Shown here: one piece after another, positions 11,199 through 22,202 of the stretch
Layout of the letters: every line of letters begins with the position of its first letter
Position numbering within the stretch: the first letter of the stretch is position 1
From: Rhynchopus euleeides
Taxonomy: Eukaryota > Euglenozoa > Diplonemea > Diplonemida > Diplonemidae
DNA length: 64,000 nt
Assembly: GCA_963210315.1 (NCBI GenBank)
Contig: OY723247.1
Coordinates: forward strand, 2,046,001 to 2,110,000
Direction: 5' to 3'
Program-made: the position numbers and the translations under genes
Notes under the pieces: model-generated
Told to the model about the DNA's origin: nothing
The model's database searches: none
The model's input: the letters and a program-made list of their open reading frames with translations, nothing else

Positions 11199-14100
11199 GC
11201 TCTAGGGAGCAACTCTCACCCCCCCCCCCCCCCTCTCTTGCCTCGGCTTCTGCCCCGCTTGGACCCCACTAACACCGCCACCCACCCACCCGCCCAGCCC
11301 CACGCACACACGGTTCACTCTTTGCCAGTGGCTGGGAGTGGCTGGCCGCCCTGCGTGCCGCTTGCTCTGTTTGCTATGTACAGTACGCCGTACCCACTGA
11401 TCTCAATGCTGGTGTTGTCAGAACAAAAGAAATGGCTTTCCCACTCTCTTGGGGTCGGAAAATCGCAGTGCGAAGCGGATTCCTTTCCCCGGGAAGGGCG
11501 TGGGTGTCATCAGGCGGCGCAAGCCTGCATGACCTGCAGACGTTGACCCTGGAAGCTTGGCATGTGCCCGCATGCGCGTGCCTCGCGCCAACAGCTCCAA
11601 CACTCCGAAACCTAAATGTTGCCGATGTTTTGCCCCTCTTTTTAATCTGCCCCACAGCCTCCGAGGGGCCAGGCTTTGCCCCTTATTACGAGAGAACATA
11701 CCCACCGGTCTCTATCTCTGTCGATCTTTTTTGTCGCCCGTTCTATTTTCTGTCTCTTTCTCCGCCCGATTATTCAGCCTATTTTCTAGAGACCCTTCGC
11801 ACGCACACCCTTTTATCTCTGTACTCGAGTGTTAGGCATTTCTTGGGAGAACTTTCTGCATGCTGCCCCCCAGGCGTGCTGTCCACCTTTGGGTGGACAG
11901 CCCTCTGCTGATTGTGTCAGACGCTCCGCATGTGTGTCGCCGTATCAGGAGCATGCTGCTCAGTGATGCGATCTGCACTGCAAAAATGACTCGCACCGAG
12001 TGCAGTGGAAGAGCTTCATGATCTCATCCACATGTGGAGAAGGAGATTGCCAGGGGCATTGACCCTGGGGTTCTACAGGGCAACGCGACTTTGTTTGCTG
12101 TGTGGAACCAAAAAAAACCTCCAGAACACACACACACGCACGCATGCGAAGTTTATCTTTTGCAGTTTTGCAGAAAGAAGAACTATATCTCTGAACACAA
12201 ACCACCCTCCTGTGCCTCTTGATACGTCCTCCACTCTGCAACACACATGCATGCATTTCTGGAAGATTGGTCGGAATGGAATCATCCAATTCAAATGTTT
12301 CACTTTTGTGTACATGGCTGCTTCTTTCTCTCTCTCTCTCTCTCTCCCATCTCTGGCTCTTCTTCTTCTTCTCTCAAGTAATTTGACAATGTGCCGCCTG
12401 GCATGCTGCGCCTCTGCAGTGACTCTCTTGAAAGCAACAGCGAAGTGTTGGGCGAAGAGAATTTTTGTTCTGTGTGCCACAGCAACATCACATACACTGC
12501 ACACGCAGGGAAGGGTGGTGGGGGTGTGGGTGAGTTACCGGCACACGGAGACCTCTTCCGACGCGAACCTACCTCGCACCCCCCACCCTCCAACCCGGGC
12601 GTTACGTCGACAGGAAAACACCCACCTCCCCCTCACGAGCTACGTGGCCTTCTCTAACCCTTGCCTTGACATGGGGGGGGGGGGTGGGGGGGAAGGGAGT
12701 GGGGGGTCAACCAGCCGTGTGTTACGCCCCTTTCCACTTTAGTTCCTTCCTCCTCATCCCCCCTCCCAGATGCTAGCAGCCTTCATAGAGCACAGCACAA
12801 AGGGGCGGGAGGGGATCATCGGGTTTGGCCTGCAGCCACTTTTTCTCCTGGGCGAGCGGGGGGGGGGGGGGTCATGGGCAGCTGTGTGTTTTTTTTGCGT
12901 GGGCGGGGCAGACATCGGTGCCACACCTGGCTGTGTGCTGCTGTGGGCTCCGTTCACCTCTCTTCCACCCTTCCCCTGAAAGGCTCACCCGGGCTACTCC
13001 CAGAGAGCAAAATGCAAAAGGCATGTGTGACGCGCCGTCTCTCTCTCTCTCTCTCTCTCTCCCCACTCACCCATAGATCACCCTACCCACATCCCCATAA
13101 CACATGCACACAGACCATGCACCCGGTTTTGCGGGTTTTGCGCAGCCAAAGAAAAATTGTAGGGGGGGGGGGGTGCGGGGGGGTGGGTGGGCAAGTTTTT
13201 CTCACAGATTTTAAAGGGTGTTGCAACTGAATTGCAAAGCTGAAAAATCCACCAGAAAAAAATACAAAATCAACATTGCGGGCACCGTAGCGAAATGGCA
13301 CTCCCAAAGGTTCTTCGGTAGATAGGGAGGGCGGGGGAGTGCACTGTTCGGCCGGAGCTCACTGGACCTGACAGTGCGGGCAATAGAGGGCGGTGGTGTG
13401 CCCATGGGTTTCTCCTTAGGGCACACTGGGAAGGCGCTGCGTCCCTCCCCCCCGGAAGGGGGGGGATGGGATGGCAGCTGCGCACAGACACGGCGAGTGG
13501 TGGCTCTCGATTGAAAATGGGGTGATTTGCGGGCTTTGCGGGAATCAAGGAAGAGTCGAAGGAGGTTGAAAAGGGAAGAGAGGGGGTGGGGGGGTGTGGA
13601 AAATCTCAGTCCTGACACCCTCTTCCCCTGTTGTTGGCATAACACATACGAGCGTTTTCTTTGTGTGGTGGAAGAAGGGTGCGGCAGCAAAGACAGGGCG
13701 CGCAATCTCCTCGACTTCTTTGTTTTTTCGAGCCACGCAGTGTCGGCAAGCAAAGGCCCACAACAGTGCCACAATATGGTTCGCCCGTTCGAAACCTGCA
13801 CGGAACACTGCGGCAGACAAACAGAGGCGTTGTGACGTTGCATCGAAGCTTGCAGCTTCAAATGGGGCGGGAGGGTGGGGCGAGAGGAGTCCATCTGGTG
13901 GGTGCGTCGGATTGGGTTATTGGACTGTGTATCTCCACACTAAGCCGAGCAGACCCAGGGGAGGGAAGGCCAAAGGGGGTAGGGGGGAGGAAGGACTCGG
14001 TGATGCACACCCCCCATGCGTCTAAAACGAATCTTATGAAAGCGGATGCTCTGTTGCGCGCCTGCACATTATTTCGATACCACCTGCCCCAGGTGGTCAA

Positions 14101-15267
14101 GGTAAAACAAAACAAAAGGCTGTTGCCAACAGCGCACTCCTATACGCACAGGCTATTTTTTTTGGGCTCCGCCCACTTTTTCCAGGCATTGGAGAGCGTG
14201 TGGTTGCCCCACCTTCATGCCGGGAAGACAAAACAAGATGACGTCGGAACAACCCCCCCCCCCCCCCCCCGCAAGGATATTCCAATGTCTTCGGGTCAGG
14301 GTGTTGAGCCCCCCACCCCCACCCCCCCCTCGGCTCACTCGGTGCAGTGGCTACAAAAGGGGCACACATTGCTAGAGGGGACTTGTTTTTTTTGCCTTCA
14401 CTCTCGGCAACCCAGGCCCCCCCCCCCCCCCTCGGCTCAGCTCTTGCAGAACCAGGGACAGCTGCCTCAGAGACTGCTCTGCACACCGCCCTGCTTATAG
14501 GAGGTGAAGGGAGGAGGGAGCAGGGTCCGGCTTTGCGTGCCTTCACTATTGTGTGTTCTCTGCAGCACTATCCTACAGGCAGAGCCAGGGGGGAGCGGGG
14601 TGGGGGGGGGGGGGGTGGGCTGGCACTGCAGCGAGATCCCCCTGTTTACCCCCACCCGACCCCTCTCTGACCTAACTCCCGCGTGACCCCTCCCTGACTG
14701 ACAGCTCTCTCCGGCCCCAACCCCCGACCCCCGACCCCCGTCGCTACAAAGAAAAATAATCTGAAATTGAACCCCGCTCCCCCCCCCCCCCCCCCATAAT
14801 GAAATATCGCACGGTGGAAAGAGTGGCACTGTTGGGTGGGGGACAGGAAGGAGCTGTGGGTGGGATGCGCAGGAAAGGTGGGCCACGCAGAGACCGAGAC
14901 CGAGACCCACGCCCCCTCTCCCCCTCCCCCTCTCCCCCTCCCCATTCCTCCCATTGTGCATTGATCTGCCTTGTGCGGCGTGGTGTGGTGACAAAAAAAT
15001 GACGCACGACGTGGGGGGGACGGGCACAAAGTTGTAAACAAAAAAAATACTAACATTGCAAGAAGGTGCTGGGAGACTTGCTTTTCCATTCACTCTCGGC
15101 AATCAAAAAAAAACCCCCCGAGTGATGTCCCCCCCTCCTCCAGACTCCTTTGGCATGCGTGCTAGCGGTGAAGTATTACCGCTTCCTCCCGTATCGGTGA
15201 AGACGCGCGGTTTCTCCCACAATCCCACATGCCACACCCTCCCCCAGCTGGCAGGCAGTCCGCCACC
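11199..15267. other. Long gene-free stretch rich in homopolymers and microsatellites
   Basis: No convincing gene. It contains C- or G-runs of about 10-18 bases (around 11218, 12671, 12858, 13160, 14255, 14418, 14606 and 14782), CT microsatellites (~12328-12350 and 13038-13060), an AC run (~12125) and many A/T stretches. ORFs of 60-280 codons occur on both strands but have biased, motif-free translations, often split by the homopolymers. The phrase GAAGGTGCTGGGAGACTTGC at ~15062 recurs in similar form at ~31052. Confidence 0.5.
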
Positions 15268-17634
15268 ATGTTGCGGGGCACCGCTGCGCTCCTCCATCTC
15301 CTGGCTGTCACCCTCCCAATTGTCATCACGGTGAGATTCAACTCGGGAGCCCCCCACTACATCGCGTACCACCCAGATGCGGAGCCTGTCGAGATGTGCG
15401 ACTGGCTCTCCAGCTGCGCCTCACCCGCGTGGTACGACACGACCCACAACACCACCCTGCGCTGCACCTGGAGGAATGGGACCGAGGCGGGCGCCGGAGA
15501 TGACCCCATGTCGCTGCCCGGGCACAATGGGACAGATGTGATTCCCGGATGTCCCCTCGTCGCTCGCCACAGTGGGCCTGACGCGCTGCGCCTTTTCGGT
15601 GGGCTGGTATACCCTGTCCCCGCTGCAGCCTCTGCGTGCTGTCTGGTGGTCTCCTGGTTCCAAACCCCACCCCGCTATGTCCGCCGCATCGGGCAGGTGT
15701 CATCCTGCCTCGCCTCGGCCTGCTGCATGCTGCTGATGATCTTCTATGCTGCCCGTCCCGACATAGAGGGGTCAGGCTGGGAAGTGGCAATCCTATCTCC
15801 CTGCACGTGGGTCGCTGTGCGGACCTCTTTCAGCCTCAGCACCATGACGGGACTCGATATGTTCGACGAGGAAGAGGAGGAGGAGGAGGGCATGTGCCAG
15901 GGTATCACGATCCTGTTCGCTTCCCTCCACATATTGTGGGTGGTCCTCTTTTACTTATCCCTGGCAGCACCCGCAGTGGCTGCAGCACACCGCATCCTCT
16001 CCACAGGGGAGTGGGGCTTTGCCATCAGCTCCGCTGTGGTATGCTTCATCTGCATCGTTAGCATTCACGCCGCCGACAACACTGCCGGGCGGCGTTGCAT
16101 ACTCCTCTTCGGGCCAGGCTCCTTCGCCGTCCTGACCGCGGTGTACTTCGGAACCACCCCCACGCACACCCCGTTCACCTCTTACTGGCTCCCGCTCGGC
16201 AACCCCGATTCGTTGGGGTTTTTCAGTGTTGTCGCGCCTGTTTTCGTTTCGTTCGTCTTCATGCCTGACATGGGAGGGATGCCACCTTTGCGGAGGGAAA
16301 GCAACCCTGACATTCCAGGGGCTGACGCGGACGCCTTGGAGATGTTAGCCCCCTCCAGCAGCAGCGAGGCGGGGAGCGAGAGCTGCGGGGAGGAAAGCGA
16401 TGACGACGAGTTGGAGGAGGAGGAGGGGTGTGAGCCTGCAGACGGGGGGGATGCGGGTGACGGGATGCCGCTGTCGCTGCGCCTCCCCACGGGTGCCGTC
16501 GCGGTGGTGTGCGTTGCGGAGAGGGCCTCCCTGGGGGATCTGCGGCGGCGGGCCCTGCGCGAAGTGCTGTCTGCATCATCGGGGGAAAGCAGGGATGACG
16601 GGACGATGTGGCGCGTGCGCCTGACATCGGGGGGCGTGCGCCTCCGTGGCCCTGCACACACGCCGCTGCACACCCTCACCCTCGAGAGCGGGTCTGTTGT
16701 GGAGGTGTGTGCCGAGGCGGTGCCCCACCCCGCGTCTGCCTCGGATGCGCAGAGTGACCTGCTGCTCGCAGTGAGCGAAGGCGATGCGGCACGCACGGCG
16801 GAGCTGCTGCGCAGCCAGGGTCGGTACCCCGATATGCTCGTCAGCTCCGAAGGCGACTTCGTCAACCCCGAATACTCCGTACTTCTCCCCGACGCCCCCT
16901 CCGATGTGCTGCACACGCTGCTGCGGAAGGCACGCCCCGCCGCTGCCAGCCTGGTGCTAGTGACAATCATGTCAAGCAGCACCAGGTTCACCGACTCGGC
17001 ACGCCACTCCGGTGTGCTGCGCCGGCCCGCAGTGATGGCCGATGTCGCAGAGAGAGCGCGTCCCTGGGGACTGTACCGGCTGCAGCAGTGCACGCGGCGC
17101 GACCTCGGCTTCGGAGTCAGCCTGGAGGATGCGGTGGTGGCGTGTGTCCGAGCTTTCACACCCCAATTTACTATGCGCTTCGTGTGCGCCGTCCTGCGGT
17201 CTTGGGGCATAGATGTGCGCCTAGTCTCCCCTGCGGCCCTGAGTGCCGTGTTCGCCGAGGAGCCCCCTCTGTGGATGCCGTGCCTGACCCCCTCGTCGCA
17301 CCCCTTCTCCGCAGTGCTGCTGGCATCGGGTGTGCCTCTAAGTGAGGTGCCCCAGGCGGTAGCGGCGCTGCCTGTGGTGTGTGCGTACAGCGCTGTGTGT
17401 GCTGTGGGTGTGTTGGGTGTGGCGTGCGTCCATGCCACCTTCCAGATGGTGGACGACCACAGCGTGTGGATGACAGTCGTGTTCATCGTCGTGTCGGGGC
17501 CTTTCTTCCTCTTCGACCTCCTGCCTGAATGGGTGCAGGATGAGCTGATCCGCCGCACACAGAGCTGGTGGCGCCGCCACAAACCAGGCACAGAGCCAGT
17601 TCCTGAGCATCAGCAGAGCTTGATGCAAGTGTAG
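15268..17634 (+). CDS. Multi-pass membrane protein with cytoplasmic ubiquitin-like segment
   Basis: 788 residues, single exon, ATG at 15268 in the context CGCCACC. A signal-anchor (residues 2-22) precedes a ~90-residue ectodomain with several Cys and three N-glycosylation sequons (NTT, NGT, NGT). Then come six to seven hydrophobic segments (~120-335), with an acidic Glu-run loop at ~198-205. A strongly acidic linker (~365-392) leads to a Ubl-like stretch (~400-475: PLSLRLPTGAVAVV...LGDLRRRALREVL). A helical, possibly degenerate ankyrin region follows (LLLAVSEGDAARTAELLRSQG) and two more membrane segments lie near the C-terminus (~710-735 and 742-765). A seven-helix receptor-like arrangement is possible but I recognise no receptor family. 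Confidence 0.8.
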   Translation: MLRGTAALLHLLAVTLPIVITVRFNSGAPHYIAYHPDAEPVEMCDWLSSCASPAWYDTTHNTTLRCTWRNGTEAGAGDDPMSLPGHNGTDVIPGCPLVARHSGPDALRLFGGLVYPVPAAASACCLVVSWFQTPPRYVRRIGQVSSCLASACCMLLMIFYAARPDIEGSGWEVAILSPCTWVAVRTSFSLSTMTGLDMFDEEEEEEEGMCQGITILFASLHILWVVLFYLSLAAPAVAAAHRILSTGEWGFAISSAVVCFICIVSIHAADNTAGRRCILLFGPGSFAVLTAVYFGTTPTHTPFTSYWLPLGNPDSLGFFSVVAPVFVSFVFMPDMGGMPPLRRESNPDIPGADADALEMLAPSSSSEAGSESCGEESDDDELEEEEGCEPADGGDAGDGMPLSLRLPTGAVAVVCVAERASLGDLRRRALREVLSASSGESRDDGTMWRVRLTSGGVRLRGPAHTPLHTLTLESGSVVEVCAEAVPHPASASDAQSDLLLAVSEGDAARTAELLRSQGRYPDMLVSSEGDFVNPEYSVLLPDAPSDVLHTLLRKARPAAASLVLVTIMSSSTRFTDSARHSGVLRRPAVMADVAERARPWGLYRLQQCTRRDLGFGVSLEDAVVACVRAFTPQFTMRFVCAVLRSWGIDVRLVSPAALSAVFAEEPPLWMPCLTPSSHPFSAVLLASGVPLSEVPQAVAALPVVCAYSAVCAVGVLGVACVHATFQMVDDHSVWMTVVFIVVSGPFFLFDLLPEWVQDELIRRTQSWWRRHKPGTEPVPEHQQSLMQV

Positions 17635-18629
17635 GCAGATCTGCATCAGTTTCAGCACTGGCTCTGGATGAAGCCGTGCTTGCTCCCTCTTCGTTGATGT
17701 GGAAGTAGCAGAAGTGTTGATCACTCCAGCGGAGGCCCGGTCAACGTGCGTCGCACCACGGGGTTCCATCTGTCAGGGTCAGTGAAAGATGTGTCGGGGT
17801 GTTGGCGTATGTTGGAGCGGGGGTGCGGGCGTGTTACTGAGCCGCGTGCATCTTAATTTTAGTTTTCGGCCCGCACAGTGCCGTGAATGCAGAGCCACAC
17901 CTCACCTCGTCACAGGTCGAGGTGCGTCTTCTCCAAAGGCAAAAGGACATTCAATGTCATTGCCTCCAGCTCTCCTGGTCACCCTCCTGGTCGCATCAGA
18001 AAGGGCACCGCATCTCTATATGGCTCACTTGCTTGGCGGCTCTGCCACGGCGGGGTGGGTGGCGGTTTGTGCTGGCCTCTCGAGAGGGCCCTGCTGGCTT
18101 CCACCAGGCTCAGCCCATCCCGCTCTGTGTGGTGTGGTTCGGGGTGCAATGCGATACTTCTGTCCCTCCTCGATCCTCTCGAATTGTGTTGACCTGCCAT
18201 TGTGCCCCCCGCACCCAACCCCAGCCTGTCGCATCGCCGCAACCTGCGCAACAGACATCGCATCGCCAGGTCAGCGCCCTCGAATGTGAAAGGCTTACGT
18301 TCCTTGCTGCCGTGACTGACTGGTCCACGGGAGGGGGATCACTTACATCGTGCCCCCCCCCCTCCCTTTGGATCAATACTACATTCTCCTCTTTACCCCC
18401 CCCTTTTGAATGACAACCTGTACAACGAAGATCGTCGAGGCAGCAGCATTAGCAGCAGCCTTAACCTACCGACCACCCCCCTCTCTCACCCAAGACCCAC
18501 CCCCTTCCTTTTTGCCATGTGTGGTCCAGAATACTGCCTGCAGGCAGTATTCTGTGCAGCTCAGCCACGGCTCGCATCGCGCAAAAGCAGGCAGCTCGGG
18601 TCTCCGAAGGGGAGGGGCAGCGACACAGC
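17635..18629. other. Intergenic stretch with a 26-bp palindrome
   Basis: No supported gene; overlapping ORFs on both strands lack motifs. The only clear structure is the perfect palindrome at 18528-18553, listed separately. AGCGACACAG directly precedes the ATG at 18630, a candidate acceptor for the next gene. Confidence 0.4.
18528..18553. promoter_or_regulatory. Perfect 26-bp palindrome upstream of the tail-anchored protein gene
   Basis: Arms AGAATACTGCCTG and CAGGCAGTATTCT meet without a loop, about 77 bp upstream of the ATG at 18630. It could be a dimeric protein-binding site, an RNA hairpin in the 5' UTR, or chance. The structure is certain; the function is inference. Confidence 0.4.
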
Positions 18630-19625
18630 ATGGATACTGCTGGGGCCGAGTCGGCTTTCGAAGCCTGCGACGCGGGGCTGTGGGCCGCGTTCCTGCAGTA
18701 TGTGGAGGCGGAGGTGGGCGCAGTGGGGGAGCTGGAGGGGATGGACGAAGCGGACATCCGCACTGCAGTGCATGAGTTCTTCGCGCAGTGTAGTGCGAGT
18801 GATACGTCTGCCCTCAAGAAGGGGAAGTGCGTGAAAGAGCTTCAGGCGGCGGCACGTGCTGCGCGTGATGTGAAGCAGGCATCGCCCTCAGAGAGTCCTT
18901 CTGCAGAGCCGCAGCACGAACTGCGGAGACGAAAAGGCTGCGATGCGGGGGGTTCTGATGCTCAGAAGCAGCAGCAGCAGCAGCAGGACCCGGATGAGCC
19001 GAAGGCCAAGGTGGCAGCGCGAGAACCCACAAACGAGGATTTCGTGAAGCAGCTGCCATTCAAGCACCAGGTGATTTTCCTTCTCTTCAAAGCAACTCTA
19101 ACCCTAGTGATCTTCTCGCTGCTGCACTATCTGGCGCATGGTATGCAGGGAGGTGGAGACAGATCGAAGGGAATCGGGTGTGGTTCTGCCTCGGGGCTGT
19201 GATGGCCGCTGATGTGGTTTGCTCTGGGTGTGGGCCGTGTTTTGTTTTGTGCCATGCCGATCGACCCCACACCCCCTGCCTGCAGACTACATATTCAGCC
19301 ACCAGAAGGACCCACCGCAGCCTGACATCGATGCCATTGTGAAACGCATCCAGGTATGACCACCAGTTGCCCAAATCAGACGCAACCCCATTCGTTGTTC
19401 TGAGTGGAGCGGGTCCCGGATGGATTAGCCGTGGGAGCGGTCCCCACTTCCCGTGACCAGTCCAACCCCTACAACGAATCTGCCCCCCAGCCTTCCCAAG
19501 GGGTGGGGTGATGTGGGGGGTGGGTGAGTGATTTCTCGCGTCATTACCAACTGATCCACTGATCCACCCCTACTCTGCAGGCCGAAGGCTCTGTCGTGCA
19601 CCAGACAGCAGATCTCTATAAATAG
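18630..19625 (+). CDS. Small tail-anchored membrane protein, unknown family
   Basis: Three exons: 18630-19140, 19286-19353 and 19581-19625, 207 residues. The introns begin GTATGC and GTATGA and end CTGCAG; the first is phase 1. The N-terminal ~80 residues are acidic and helical (FEACDAGLWAAFLQYVEAEVG). A polyglutamine run from a CAG repeat lies near residue 113. A single membrane segment follows at ~147-168 (VIFLLFKATLTLVIFSLLHYL), then a ~40-residue hydrophilic tail contributed mostly by exons 2 and 3. This suggests an ER or other endomembrane anchor with most of the protein in the cytosol. No family recognised. The exon joins are supported by continuity of frame and character. Confidence 0.75.
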
Positions 19626-19725
19626 GCGCAACACGGGATGGGCCGTATCTAGCCCGCAATGCAGCTGCAAGGAGGGGGCGTCTTTTCATCTTCGACACAC
19701 ATTTTTTTTGTATTTTTACTAGTTA

Positions 19726-19930
19726 CGAGCGACGAAGCGTAGCGAAGTCGCGAAGTAACGAAGGAAATCGTACGACTGAAGCTTTGGTTTAGCACCTCAT
19801 GCCACTTCACAGGGCCTCTACACAGCCTTGAGACAGCAAGTGTGCGCTCAACAAAAAGTAGTCCGGAACTGTTCTCCCACAGTTGCTGGACAGGGTGTCT
19901 ATAATAAAGCGAAAGGAGTACGATTTTCAT
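19726..19930 (+). repeat. Repeat unit R, forward copy
   Basis: Contains GAAGGAAATCGTACGACTGAAG, GTCCGGAACTGTTCTCCCAC and AAGGAGTACGATTTTC. The same order occurs in reverse complement at about 21355-21530 inside the foldback that starts just downstream. The two copies differ at perhaps one base in eight. The left end also carries an imperfect repeat of GCGACGAAGCG/GTCGCGAAG. Confidence 0.75.
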
Positions 19931-19975
19931 CCGCCGAACACGAAGCCATTTATTCGACAAGCCTCCCACCCCTTG

Positions 19976-21818
19976 CACGGTGGGATCTTGTAAATTTTAC
20001 ATGTATAACTACAAGTATAATACATGTATTATACATGTATAATACTTGCATGTCAACTATTATACATGTATAATACCTGTATATGCCTGAAATATACATG
20101 TAAAATACATGTATATCAAGTAAAAATACATGTATAATACTTGCATGTCAACTATTATACATGTATTTTTACTTGATATACATGTATTTTACATGTATAT
20201 TTCAGGCATTTACATGTATTTTACATGTATAATACTTGTCATGCAAGTATTATACATGTAAAATACTTGCATGACAAGTAAAATACTTGCATGTAAGTAA
20301 AATACATGTATTTTACTTGCATGCAAGTATTTTACTTGTCATGCAAGTATTATACATGTATTTTACTTGTCATGCAAGTATTTTACATGTATAATACTTG
20401 CATGACAAGTATTATACATGTAAAATACATGTAAATGCCTGAAATATACATGTAAAATACATGTACCGTATACGTAAATATTTTGGAACGTAAATATTAT
20501 GGAACGTAAATATTATGGAACGTAAATATTTTGGAACGCTGGTGGGTTGGCGTTCCAGATTTTTTTCGTTCCATAATATTTACAGGGCTTTCTGCGACTC
20601 GGGGACTTGGGCCAGGTGATCGGACGGCATACAGAGTCCCTGACGGGACCTACTCGTGCACTTTTCGCGCGATTCCTGAGGCAAGCCACCCTCACCACCG
20701 AGTCCCCAACTGGCCCTGTAAATATTATGGAACGTAAATATTATGGAACGGACCGGGCAAAAATGGGCCCGTTCCATAATATTTACGTTCCATAATATTT
20801 ACGTATACGGTATATCAAGTAAAAATACATGTATAATAGTTGACATGCAAGTATTATACTTGTATTTTTACTTGATATACCGTAAACGGAAAAAGGGTGG
20901 ACCGTAAAAATGTTCCAAGTTCCCAAAAAAAGGCCAAACGTTCCATCTTTTTTACGGTCCACCATTTATTGGGACTGAATATGGAAAAGACAATGCGTTT
21001 TTCGCCCGCGGGCTGGTGGGTTGCGGGGCGCGGACTGCGGCCTCCACGCCGCAGACACCCACACGTAGGCCTCCCGACCTCCCAGCTTTGGACCCTCCCT
21101 CCACCACCGCAACCAACACCAGCAAGAGAAGCAAGTCCTCCCTGCGTGTGGAAAAGGCACGATCTCACCTCGAGACTCACCCACCACCACACCTCGAGAA
21201 GTGTAGTACCATGCAAGGAGCATTCCGGTAGAAGTAAAAGTAGAACCTGCTGCACGAGCCCACAAAAGCAGCCACAGTACGGCAGGGCGCGCAGACAGAA
21301 GCTGAGACCACCGGGCTCCCTCCAGATGTAAATTCGTGAATCAGTGCCCGAAAAATTCAGGGAAATCGTACTCCTTTAGTGTAGTACACCCTGCAGTAAC
21401 TGTGGGAGAACAGTTCCCGGACGATGGTGAGTGCACACTCTGTGCTGAGGCCCTGTGGTGTTAATCCTGCAGCTTCAGCCGTACGATTTCCTTGGTTCCT
21501 TCGCGACTTCGTCGCGAAGGAACTCGTAAAAAAAACCGCCAAGTCCACGATCCCAACCGTAAAATAGGTGGACCGTAAAAATGTTCCAAGTTCCGGAAAA
21601 ATCCCATTTGTTCCATCTTTTTTACGGTCCACCTATAGTACGGTTCACCTTTATTACGGTCCACAATATTTCCGTTTACGGTACATGTATTTTACATGTA
21701 TATTTCAGGCATATACATGTATTTTACATGTATAATAGTTGACATGCAAGTATTATACATGTATAATACATGTATATACTTGTAGTTATACATGTAAAAT
21801 TTACAAGATCCCACCGTG
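19976..21818. repeat. Nested foldback element, ~1.84 kb
   Basis: The outer arms begin CACGGTGGGATCTTGTAAAT at 19976 and end with its reverse complement at 21818; they continue into AT-rich arrays of ATACATGTA/ATACTTGCATG motifs that are themselves palindromic. Two further foldbacks sit inside. One is at 20466-20810 (CCGTATACGTAAATATT at both ends, with TTCCATAATATTTAC repeats and a GC-rich core). The other is at 20880-21681 (CCGTAAACGG / CCGTTTACGG ends). The second carries two more hairpins built from GGTGGACCGTAAAAATGTTCC (20895-20966 and 21565-21637) and an inverted copy of repeat unit R. No ORF in it looks coding. Its AT content contrasts sharply with the flanks. Confidence 0.92.
21355..21530 (-). 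repeat. Repeat unit R, inverted copy inside the foldback
   Basis: Reverse complement of the unit at 19726-19930, for example AATCGTACTCCTTTAGTG, GTGGGAGAACAGTTCCCGGAC and CTTCAGCCGTACGATTTCC. It lies within the inner element 20880-21681. Confidence 0.75.
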
Positions 21819-22202
21819 TGGGGTTTTGTGCCACCCCCCCCCCCCCCGCCCCTTCTTCTCCTTCACGCGTGTGTGCTGTGCGGGCACCTGTTCCCCCACA
21901 CGCTGCCCGTCTGCTCCCGCAGGCGCTGCTTACCAGGCCTGCCCCTCGGCATCACACATCCCCCCACGCCCTCCGCCCTAGAGCAGCGCAGAAGACGGCA
22001 TACGTTAGACGCTAGCATACACATTAAGGCCGGTTGTGAGGAAGAGCCCCCCATTCCCGCCCCGATCCCCCCTCCCCGTGAAGAGGAGAGTTGTGCATTG
22101 CCCGCCATCTCCCACCGTCTGCCGCCCCCCCCTTTTGCCTTCCCTCCTTCGAGTGGTGCGGGTTGCCCCTCTCTAAGGATTTCTGAGTTGCGGCGCGGAA
22201 CG

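Noticed and set aside
8372-11212. 946-codon minus-strand ORF
   Set aside because: It lies entirely over the kinesin gene and its introns; the translation is Leu/His/Arg-rich without motifs, a shadow of GC-rich third positions.
13211-14500. Overlapping 227- and 279-codon ORFs
   Set aside because: Broken by homopolymers, motif-free and Pro/Thr/His-rich; no sign of selection for protein.
16182-17591. 469-codon minus-strand ORF
   Set aside because: Shadow of the membrane protein gene; Ser/Thr/Arg-rich with no motif.
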